DNA from: Euptelea pleiosperma
Taxonomy: Eukaryota > Streptophyta > Magnoliopsida > Ranunculales > Eupteleaceae
Length of the DNA stretch: 64,000 bases
Direction: 5' to 3'
Assembly: GCA_035048495.1 (NCBI GenBank)
Contig: CM068553.1
Location: forward strand, 12,664,520 to 12,728,519
Part shown: positions 52,507 to 61,911 of the stretch, piece after piece
Position numbering within the stretch: position 1 is the first letter of the stretch
Layout: each line of letters starts with the position of its first letter
The notes under the pieces: generated by a model
Told to the model about the DNA's origin: nothing
What the model saw: the letters and a program-made list of their open reading frames with translations, nothing else
Database searches by the model: none
Program-made: the position numbers and the translations under genes

Positions 52507-52956
52507 CGGTTTTAGAAACGGCCGTTTAAACGGTAACGCCCCAAGCCCGTTTCCATTTAAACCTGTTTTATCGGTTTTGAAAAAAAAAGCCGTTTTTTTT
52601 TTTGTTTTAACGGCCGTTAAAATCGTTTAAACAGCCGTTTAATTTCAAAAAAATTTGTGAAAAAAGGCCGTTAAAACCATTTAATTCCGTTAAAATCCGT
52701 TTAATTTTCGTTAAAATCCATTAAATTCCATTTTTTTTTTAATTTTCAAATTTCAAAATTTGAATTTCAGCGAAACTTTTTCCGTTTTTTTCCGTTAAAA
52801 TCATTAAAACCGTTAAAATCCGTTTAATTCCGTCTTTTTACATTTTTTTTCTATTTTTGCCCCCGACCGTTTCAATCCGTTTTAACGGCCGTTTAAACGG
52901 TTTAAACGGTAACGCCCCCAGTCCGTTTAACCGTTAAAACGGCCTCCTTTAAACCT
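52507..52956. mobile_element. MULE-like MITE, family B (copy 3), upstream of the RIN2-like gene
   Basis: The left tip GGTTTTAGAAACGGCCG and the right tip, reversed, GGTTTAAAGGAGGCCG bracket about 450 bp of CCGTTAAAAT/CCGTTTAA repeats, with GTAACGCCCC(C)A on both sides. It is longer than the other copies, probably through internal repeat expansion (52670-52830). No clear target duplication. It lies about 140 bp upstream of the TATA box. Confidence 0.7.
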
Positions 52957-53900
52957 ATACGGTCAGCGTATAGATTGTCTGGCTCTGGCCCGCTCTTTGG
53001 TGGACCTACAGACTAAAGGGTCGGGCTCAGGAGTCAGGAGACCCCATAAAATGAGATGACCCCCAAAAGGGTTCCTTTTGTGGGCCGTAGATGAGGGACA
53101 AATCCGACGGCCGAGAAAAGGAATATGAATGGGCGCACACACCCAAGCCGAGCCGAATGACATCCGTCGTTTGAGTCTCCCAACGGAGGCTCATTTAATA
53201 GGTGTCCACGTGTCAACCGACGACTTGCCTTAACTGCAACAAGCGCTTGTTCTCTTCCTTCGCTGCAAGCCGGCAACTTTCTCTTTCTCTCCCCTATTTG
53301 AATCTCTTCTCCATTTTTTAAGAGGAAAGACCATTTTTGAATAAGAAATAAACGCCATAGCAACTTTGGTTTTTGTCTCTCCCATTCTGTCTGCAACTGA
53401 AGTGAAGAAGTTTCATCTCTCGTAAAAAACAAAGACACTTGCAGGTCTCTCTCTCTCTCTCTAGATTTTCTGGGTTTGTTTTGATTGAAATAATAAGGGT
53501 GTTGCCGCTATGAGACAGTCGATTTAGAAGACGTTGTGAGACAGTCGACTTTGAAGACCAAATACTTCTTATATAATCTCTTCGGTGTCTCATCGATATC
53601 CTTTTCTTGTGAGCCATTTGGACGGCTATGATCGATTAATGAGCATGTATGCATCTATGATCAGAAGATAGGAAACCTTGTTGAAAAAAAGAGGATCACC
53701 ATTATAGATCATAAACCGAATTAGCTTCTCTATGAATAAGACCAGAGTCCATAGCTTATGGTGAAGTGAGAGCATTGCACAGAGACTTGTATGCATCAAC
53801 ATAGAGTTTGAATTTCTCTTCTGCCATTGCCTATTCTCTAAGAACATAGCTATTCCATATTGGAATGGATTGGGTTTGCCTGAGGTGCATAGGGGAAGTT
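52957..53900. other. Intergenic, unassigned
   Basis: Several overlapping ORFs on the minus strand (53034-53617) lack any domain I recognise and shadow each other. TATACGGTCAGCGTATAGATTG at 52957 and GGTGGACCTACAGACTAAA at 53000 echo family A, so a fragment of that family is probably present. A CT run lies at 53443-53462. Confidence 0.35.
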
Positions 53901-54255
53901 TGGGAGAGTTGGCCTCATATATCCATGCCAGCGAGGGGAAAAGTGATATGGAAGATGTTACCATTGGCGATCATGTAGGGGATATGGTTGGAATGGAATA
54001 AAAGAACCTTTGAAGGCAAAGAGAGTTCTCTCCGTGATGTCATTCTTAACATTAAGGCGGCCGTATTTCGATGGGGTAGCATTAGTCATGAGACTAGGGG
54101 TATTTTGCTTTTAGTGATATGGTGTTTAGAACTTTAAACTTCAGCAAATTCTGTTTTGATTTCTCTTTTTTGGGTCCTTGTTCTCTTTTTTTTAGCTTCT
54201 TCTCGATCTTCTCGATCTTCTCTCTTTAATATATTTCTAGACTTATAAAAAAAAC
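53900..54255 (+). pseudogene. 5'-truncated L1 LINE tail
   Basis: The text near 53985-54115 translates as WLEWNKRTFEGKESSLRDVI then LNIKAAVFRWGSISHETRG, the L1 ORF2 C-terminus. A T-rich 3' UTR follows, then TCTTTAATATATTTCTAGAC and an A-run at 54248-54256. Confidence 0.65.
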
Positions 54256-57225
54256 AGAATGTGCCATGTGGCTCATATTGGCTGCAGTCAGCGGGTGTCA
54301 TGGAAGGTTTACCCCTAGTTACTAATATTTGTCTTGCCTGTTGGCCAAATCAAATATTGCCATGTAGCATATTTATGGGGGACCACTAACTCTAAATGTT
54401 TGAAACACCCCCTTTAAATCTACAGGGCAAAAAATAGCAAAATAAGTGATTCCTAGCCATTGGATTAGAGCAGTTTTACTATGGACTTGGATTCAATTTT
54501 TTCACCCATGGGCTGTTTATGAAATCTATGATAGAGGAAAAATTCTCAAATCTGATGGTTATGAATCATCTACCAGTCTAATTTTTGCTGCGTAAAATAA
54601 TAGCTATAGCGTTTAATAATTCAGGTTTTGTATATAAATGTTATGTCAGCTAGTATTTTTTGAATCCGTCCTCTATAGGACCAGGTCCTATACAAAGTCT
54701 GATAAAACCCATCCCCAAAATGCCATATGGAACAAGTTTTGGGCCCATTGGCATTATGAATGTTTGGCCCATCCCTAGTTAGACCTACATACCAAAAATA
54801 GCCTAATTAGTGATTTCTAACTGTTGGATTGGAGTCTCTTTCATGGGTTTATTTTTAGACGTGGGATTCCAGCACTATTGGGAGTAGTCAGATCCAAGAG
54901 ATAGAACCACTAATTAGGCTAATTTTTGGTATGTAGGTCCACCTAGGGATGACCAAACATCCATACCATTAGTGGTCACTAAAAATATGTCACGTGGCTC
55001 ATACTGTGGTCTGTCATCATCAACGTTCGTCTGTCCTCGAGGATTTATTTATGTAGTACGCAAGATCTGCTAAAAATATACATGTAGCTATATTGGACTC
55101 ACCATCCATTCTTATATACATGTGTGTCACGTATGCACAGAACTTTATGGGTAGTAGAACTTGGTTGATGGATGTCTGTCATCAATGGACCACACTATGA
55201 GCCACGTGGCATATTCTTAGAAACTGCTGACCTTGTAGATGTTTTGCCCAACTTTAGGTGGACCTACAGACCAAAAATTAGCCATGTTAACGGAGGAAAT
55301 CGAACATATTTGAGATACAAATATCTAAAGGTTTAAAATCACTAATCAGGCTGATTTTTTATATGTAGGTCCACCTAAGATGGGCCAAACATCCATAAGG
55401 ATAGTAGTCTCTAAAAGTCTGCCACGTAGCTTATACTGTTGTTCGTCATCAAGGTTGACCCACAGATGTTCATCAGTAAAGTTTCTTCAGTAAAACTTTG
55501 ATTACAGGGCCTTGTCATGACCTACAAACCAAAAATCAGCCTGATTTGTGATTTCTAGGCGTTGGATTGGAATTATTTTCATGGGTTAATTTTAACCGTG
55601 GGAATTTGAGCATTATTGACCAATATTTGAGGTACAAAGATCCAAAGGTTTGAAATCACGAATCGGGCTGATTTTTGGTTTGAAATCACTAATCAGGCAT
55701 ATTTATGGGGACACTAACTCTAAATGTTTGACACACCCCACTTTAAATCTACGGGGCAAAAAACAGCCTAATCAGTTATTCCTAGCCATTGGATTAGATC
55801 AGGTTTACCATGGGCTTGGATTCAATTTTTTCACCCATAGTTTGTCTTGCCTGTTGGCCAAATCAAATATTGCCATGTGGCATATTTATGGGGACCACTA
55901 ACTCTAAATGTTTGACACACCCCCTTTAAATCTACGGAGCAAAAAAACAGCCTAATAAGTGATTCCTAGCCATTGGATTAGAGCAGTTTTACTATGGGCT
56001 TGGATTCAATTTTTTCACCCATGGCTGTTTATATAGTCTATGATAAAGGAAAATTCTCAAATCTGATGGTTATGAATCATCTACCAGGCTTATTTTTGCT
56101 GCGAAAAATAAGTTACAGCGTTCAATAATTCAGGTTCTGTATATAAGTGTTAGGTCAGCGATTAATTTATGAATCCGACTTCTGTAGGACCAGGTCCTCT
56201 ATAAACTTTGATAAGACTTATCCCCAAAACCACGTGGAACAAGCTTTCGGGCCCACTGACAGTATGAATGTTTTGCCCATCCCTAGGTGGACCTACGTAC
56301 CAAAAATAGCCTGATTAGTGGTTTCTAACTGTTGGATTGGAGCCTCTTTCATGGGTTTGTTTTTTGACATGGGGGCATTTGGGAATGGAAAGTAAAAGCA
56401 CTTCCACTCTAGTAGAAGTTACTAGTTGATATTTTACCTCTAAAAAAGTCATAAAAATTAAAAGCGTCGGAGGCGTTCTAATTTTTTAAGAAGTTGTTTC
56501 TCTTAGAAGTTAAAAGCTATCAGTTTTAAGTGAGTTTTTAACTTTTCAAAAGTTAAAATATGAAACACATCCAAACTAACTTTTTAACCTCTTGGATTAT
56601 AAAATTCAATGAGTTACTTTTTTCTGTGTTGCCAAACGCCCCAATAGAAATCAGTAATCAGGCTAACTTTTGGTATGTAAGTCCACCTAGGGATGGCCAA
56701 ATACCGTTAGTGGTCCCTAAAAATGCGTCACGTGGCTCACACTGTGGTCTGTCATCAACGGTGACAACGTCTGTCGTCAAGGATTTATGTATTACTCAAG
56801 ATCTGCCCAAAGATGCATGTAGCTAGATTGGACTCACCATCCACTCCACATGCATGTGTGTCACGTGTGAACAGAACTTTGTGGGTAGTAGAACTTTATT
56901 GACGGATGTCTGTCATGAATGGACCACATTATGAGCTACGTGGCACACTTTTAGAGATTGCTGACCTTGTAGATGTTTGGCCCAACCTAAGGCAGGCCAA
57001 ATATTAGCCATTGTTTGATTTTAACTGTTGAAATCGAACATTATTTGAGGTACAGAGATCCAGAGGTTTAAAATCACTAATCAGGCTGATTTTTGATATG
57101 TAGGTCCACCTAAGAGGGGCCAAACATCCACACGATAGTAGTCTCTAAATAAAAGTCTGCCATGTAGCTTATACTGTTGTCCGTCATCAACTTTGACCCA
57201 CAGAAGCCCATCAGCAAAGTTTCTT
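54256..57225. repeat. Nested cluster of family A and related palindromic repeats
   Basis: At least six overlapping pieces occur. One right end lies at 54260-54310. GCCATGTAGCATATTTATGG-type repeats, with GATTCCTAGCCATTGGATTAG, lie at 54355, 55695 and 55865. Near-complete family A units with arms of the type CTGTCATCAACG...GTCCAC lie at about 54720-55020, 55190-55450, 55500-55690 and 56880-57190. A secondary insertion breaks one unit at 56372-56642. Several G-boxes (CCACGTGG or CACGTGGC) are kept. No gene. Confidence 0.6.
56372..56642. mobile_element. Short TIR element inserted in a family A copy
   Basis: The left end GGGGCATTTGGGAATGG and the right end, reversed, GGGGCGTTTGGCAACAC flank about 270 bp with AAAAGTTA/TAACTTTT inner inverted words. 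It interrupts the family A phrase GACATGGG / AATAGAAATCAGTAATCAGG. The tips are hAT- or Harbinger-like; no target duplication could be confirmed. Confidence 0.5.
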
Positions 57226-57614
57226 CAGTAAAACTTTGATTACAGGGCCTGTCATCAACACACAATATGAGCCACGTGACATGTTATTAGAGGAATCTCA
57301 CCGTATGTATGTTTGGCCAACCCCTAGGTGGACCTACAATTCAAAAATCAGCCAGATTAGTGATTTCTAGGCGTCGGATTGGAATTATTTTCATGGGTTC
57401 ATTTTAACTGTCGAAATTTGAGCATTATTGACCATTATTTGAGGTACAAAGATCCTAAGGTTTTAAATCACTAATCAAGCTGAATTTTGGTGTGTAGGTC
57501 CACCCAAGGATTAGAAAAATATCCATACAATGTCCTCTAAGAGTGTGCCACGTGGCTCATATTGCACGCTGTCTTCGGACTCGATGACAGGGCCCTGTCA
57601 TCAAAGTTTTATTG
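57226..57614. mobile_element. MULE-like palindromic MITE, family A (copy with CAGTAAAACTTTGAT tips)
   Basis: The left tip CAGTAAAACTTTGATTACAG and the right tip, reversed, CAATAAAACTTTGATGACAG bracket 389 bp with the standard core. ATGAGCCACGTGACATG lies at the left and GTGCCACGTGGCTCATATTG at the right. The same tips occur at 55489 and 8211, so this is one of the recurrent arm types. Confidence 0.7.
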
Positions 57615-58068
57615 AGGTTATGTTACGTGTCACTGTCAAGATAACACCAACTTATGCACGTGTTTTGTGCACTAACTAGTTTCAACTTTCAAGAAGAGTA
57701 TTTTTTCGTAACTTAATTTAGTGACCAATCTCAATCACTCAACCCCATGACAACTGTGCTTTAAATTTTTGAAATTTAAACTTTTTTTTTTTTAGGAAAC
57801 AGACTTGTCAGAAATTGTAATGAGCACGTGTCAAGTGTAGAAAATTGATTGAAATAATCAATAAATTAAGTCACCAAAAATGGACTTATTCACACTTGGG
57901 CTGGGATGTTTTGGAGTGGTTTGAGCATTAACTTTGGTGGGGGACCTTATGAGGTTAGGATTTATTAGGAAGACTGGCACTGTAGGGAGTGACACCACAG
58001 GCTTCATTTCCTGCACAGTGACACAACAGCTGAAATGGTGGGACCAGAGGTGTCCAGTTGTTCCACCC

Positions 58069-58392
58069 ATAGTTTTAAAAACGGCCGTTTAAAAGGTAAC
58101 GCCCCAAGCCTGTTCCGTTTAAATACGTTTTGACGCTTTGAATTTAACGGTCATTTTTTGTTTTAAAGGCCGTTAAAATCGTTTTAACAGCTGCTAAATT
58201 CTGAAAAATTTTGTGAAAGAAAACAGCCATTAAATCCGTTAAATTCAGTTTTTTTTGTTTGAAAATTTCAAATTTTGAATTTCAGCGCCACTTTTTCCAT
58301 TAAATTCTATTTTTGCCCCTGGCTGTTTCAATCCGTTTTAACAGTAACGCCCCAGTCCGTTAAACTGTTAAAACGGCCTCCTTTAAACCTTG
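58069..58392. mobile_element. MULE-like MITE, family B (copy 4), 9-bp target duplication
   Basis: Tips ATAGTTTTAAAAACGGCCG and, reversed, CAAGGTTTAAAGGAGGCCG. The interior has GTAACGCCCCA on both sides. The flanks GTTCCACCC (58060-58068) and GTTCCACCT (58393-58401) are a 9-bp duplication with one mismatch. Confidence 0.82.
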
Positions 58393-58625
58393 GTTCCACC
58401 TCCTCGCCTCTGTGCACATGGCTAGTCTCAACCCAAAACCCCTCAGTCATGTTGCAAAAAGAGTGCATTTTTCTTTTTCTTCTTTTTATTTTTTTTGTCT
58501 AAATTTATTGGAACATTAGTCAAGCAAGCCCAAGTACTGACCATTTATCTATAAGTAGCTAAGCATGGACCTCTAAAGCCAAAAGTGGGACTAGGTTCCA
58601 GCGTTCATTGCTAAACCATAAGCAG

Positions 58626-58817
58626 CATGGTTCAAAGTCTAGCCAGGGCAATCCGGATCCGGATCCGAGCCCACTGATCCGATCCAAAAAAGGATCATCT
58701 CGCCCTGAGATCACTGTTTCCCAAAGAAGACTCACTTTGTCTCAGGTGAGATGCGCCGATTCCATTCTGGATCGGAGCCTACCGATCCGGTCACCGATCC
58801 CGAGATTTCAAACCATG
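58626..58817. mobile_element. hAT-like MITE with perfect 8-bp target duplication
   Basis: TIRs CATGGTTCAAAGTC and, reversed, CATGGTTTGAAATC flank 192 bp of GATCCGGATC-type self-complementary sequence. ATAAGCAG is present on both sides (58618-58625 and 58818-58825). An 8-bp duplication fits hAT. Its GATCCG-rich interior resembles the MITE at 16870-17284. Confidence 0.82.
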
Positions 58818-59269
58818 ATAAGCAGCCTTCCCAACTCGATTTACATCACTTCATCCTTTTAGCTTGAACCATTTGACTGGAACTTGCGTGTCAAAGCAAA
58901 GCTATATATAGTGTATGCATGGCATAGGAATTGGAATTATTGATTTGGTTAGAATTAAAACTCCATCACCTTGAGCTTTTAATCCCTACCATCCAGAGGA
59001 TCTGATATCAAAATCTTCTATCTCCAATGCTCCCCTTCATAAGACCCTTCTTCATAGCCTATCTCAGCAGAAGATGGTTATTGCCCGATTTGATGAGGGC
59101 ACCTTTCTCTCCCTCTCAAACAGTGACTAGTGGTGGGTAAGGAGTGCAATGGATACCACTCCATTACACAGCTCCCTATCTCTGATTTCGATGGCTTGAT
59201 ATTTGTGTGTGTGTCTTCTTTTTTGTTGAGGGTCTCTTTCCCTTGTCTTTCCTTTCAAGGCTCAGGCTC

Positions 59270-59455
59270 CGAGGTCCCCTTTTTCTGACCCCTCTTGGGA
59301 TTCCCCGTCGATTTCGAGAATCCAATGGTTGTTGATAGTGCTGACTTGGCATTCACTCAACGCTATCAACCACCAACCCCCAACCACCCCTGGATTCTCA
59401 GAATCCACAGCCCCGAATCCGACTCCCAAGAGGGGTCAGAAAAAGGGGGCTCCTG
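59270..59455. mobile_element. Palindromic MITE, family C (copy 2)
   Basis: The left arm GTCCCCTTTTTCTGACCCCT, continuing CTTGGGA, is matched on the right, reversed, by GCCCCCTTTTTCTGACCCCT, continuing CTTGGGAGTCGG. The centre pairs GAGAATCCA with TGGATTCTC. Same family as 5883-6066. Confidence 0.68.
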
Positions 59456-59515
59456 AGCTGACCCTTTAAACAATCCTTAGAAATTTTTTTTTTACTCTCA
59501 TCTCCATTTCGACGA

Positions 59516-59972
59516 GATATTGGCACCCGTGTTTTCGCTCAGTTAACCCAAAAATCCCCCTCCCTCTTTTTTCACTCATCACCCCCATAAAAAAAAATTA
59601 AAAAACTCAAAAACAAAAAAAAAAAAACAAAGAAGAAGAAGAAGAAGGAGAGGAGGAGGACACCGCTACCACCGTAGCAGGTACGTCTCTCTCTCTCTCT
59701 CTCTCTCTCGATTCTGGGATCGGCATACCCAGATGCCGAGTGGAATGCCACACTCAGCAGCCCGATTGAGTGTGGCATTCCACATTCGACCTCGAGGGAT
59801 ACCGAGGTAGCCCAGAATTAAGAGAGAGAGAGAGAGACAAAGAGGTACCTACCGTGGCCTCCTCCTCCTCCTTCTTTTTCTCTGTTTTTTTTTTTTTTTT
59901 TTTTTTTTTTGGATGGGTGTGATGAGTGATGGGTGATGGGTTTACTGAGCGAAAACGCAGGGTGCCAATATC
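59516..59972. mobile_element. Long-TIR foldback MITE with internal perfect hairpin
   Basis: Ends GATATTGGCACCCGTGTTTT and, reversed, GATATTGGCACCCTGCGTTT, each followed by CGCTCAGT(T)AACCCA. The arms continue through A/T runs, (GAA)n/(CTT)n, GTACGTCTCTCTC / GAGAGACAAAGAGGTACC. The centre holds a perfect 17-bp stem (59740-59756 with 59767-59783) and a 10-base loop. A 26-30 base T run lies at 59886-59911. Target duplication not identified. Confidence 0.7.
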
Positions 59973-60537
59973 CTGTCCCTTTCAAATAACATAATTACAT
60001 GATACCAACTCATCAAACTTCAAAGGCATGTAATCGCCCTAGAAATTAACCTGTAAATCATCCCATATAATTGTTCACAAGCTCTCAGGGAATCTCATTC
60101 ATTCACAAGCTATTAAAAATCCATAAGTCAAAGGTCCATTGATTCAAATGTCATTTGGGATCAAAGTGACCCCTATATCCTTACCTAGAGCACAATAGAA
60201 ATCCAAGTGAGCCCAAAGCAAGGGTAAAAGAGCCAAAACCTGTCGCCTCATCCGACAAGTGGACTTAGTTGGGGTCATTGAAATTGGTCTGAGTCACTGA
60301 GTCGATCATGAAAACTTAAGACCCACCTCCTCCTAGCCCTACTGATAGGGCATCATCATCATCGAACACTTATCTCTCATAGGAGATTAGCCATCTAATA
60401 GAACTGATCATATCTCAAAAGATGGCCTAGATGTGTTCTACTCCCCCGTCAACCAGCATGAAGAAGTTGAGAGTATGATGTTGACAACCACTTTTACTCT
60501 TTTTTTTTTTTGTAAGCAACAACCACTTTTACTCTTA

Positions 60538-61908
60538 GGGTCTGTTTGGCAACCAGACATGGATTTGGAATTGAAAATAGAATTCCAAGATTTGTGATTT
60601 TTGAGAATTTCAAATTTCTTTTGTTTTGTTGCACCATGGAATTTACTTGGAATTCCCAATGATTTCTAATTTTTGCTGTTTGGATATCAAATAGAATTGA
60701 ATTTTCTATCTATCAACATAAGAGAAATATCATCTCATGAACTTTATGTTATAACTGTTGTTATTTTTTGTCATCCGTCAATTTATTGTTATCAATATTA
60801 ATTTAATGAATTTTTTTAAAAATAACAAATAAAATTATTTTGATAATTTTTTTTACCATGATTAACCTGTGCCAAAATCTCAGCTAAAGCCTATGGCAAA
60901 TGATGCAACAAATACAGACGTCCGTCATCAATGCTGATGATGGACCACATTATGAGCCATGTGGCACATTATTAGAGACAATAGACCATATTGATGTTTG
61001 TCCTATCTCTATGCGGACCTACATACTAAAAATCAGGCTGATTAGTTATTTCTAACTTTTAGATTTGAGTACCCCAAATAATGCTAGATATCCCATAGTT
61101 AAAAATCAACCCATAAAAGACACAAATCCAATGGTTACAAATCACTAATACTGTATGGAAATTTGTCCCATTCATATGTGGACCTACATACTAAAAATAA
61201 GGCTAATTGGTTATTTATAAGCTTTGGATCTTCATACCCAACTAATGCTATATATATATCCCATGGTTAAAAATCAACTCATAGAAGACATCAATCCAAC
61301 GATTAGTTACATCCCTAAGTGGACCTTATCTCTCACCTTTGGATCTTCGTGCCCCAACTAATGCTATATGTATCTCACGTTGAAATCAACCCATAAAAGA
61401 CATCAATCCAACGGTTACAAATTTATAATCCGTCGATGATGGACAACAGTATGAGCCACACGGCACATTATTAGAGACTACGAACCATATGGATATTTGT
61501 CAATCCCATCCCTAGGTGGACCCACATGCTAAAAATCAGGCTGATTAAAATTTTCTAACCTTTGGATCTGAGTACCCCCAAATAATGCTAGATACCACAC
61601 AGTTAAAAATCAACCAATAAAAGACACCACTTCAGTGATTGCAAATAACTCTTCTTGTTTTTGGTTTATACGTCCACTTAGGGATGAGTGTGCGAGTTGG
61701 AGCTCGTTAAAAATTATCTCGAATCTCTCAGCCTAGATATAGAATTCCAAGAATTAGAAGTTTCTTCTCCCCCTAAAACTTCTAAATCCAAGAAAATCAC
61801 GGATTTAGAAATATGATTCCTGGAATTTGATCCTCCCAAACAATGAGATTTGTGATTCCAAGAATCACAAATCCAAATCGGCTAAATTTTGAGTTACCAA
61901 ACAGACCC
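60538..61908. mobile_element. PIF/Harbinger (Tourist-like) element with TTA target duplication
   Basis: Ends GGGTCTGTTTGGCAACCAGA and, reversed, GGGTCTGTTTGGTAACTCAA, followed by ATTTG(G)AATT-type subterminal inverted words. TTA flanks both ends (60535-60537 and 61909-61911), the Harbinger hallmark. The 1371-bp length is inflated by inserted family A-like palindromic copies at about 60900-61690. No transposase frame is visible, so it is non-autonomous. Confidence 0.8.
60900..61690. repeat. Degraded family A-like repeats nested in the Harbinger element
   Basis: Two similar units (about 60915-61150 and 61430-61690) share GAGCCA(TG/CAC)(T/C)GGCACATTATTAGAGAC, TGGACC(T/C)ACAT(A/G)CTAAAAATCAG and TAATGCTAGATA(T/C)C words. 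Partial copies lie between. The G-box has decayed to CATGTGGC or CACACGGC. Confidence 0.55.
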
Positions 61909-61911
61909 TTA

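Noticed and set aside
52264..52515. 83-codon plus-strand ORF over the RIN2-like promoter
   Set aside because: It overlaps the TATA box and leader of the minus-strand gene and reads hydrophobic low-complexity sequence; likely a shadow.
53034..53617. Three overlapping minus-strand ORFs of 99-134 codons
   Set aside because: Different frames of the same bases with no domain similarity; not supported as a gene.
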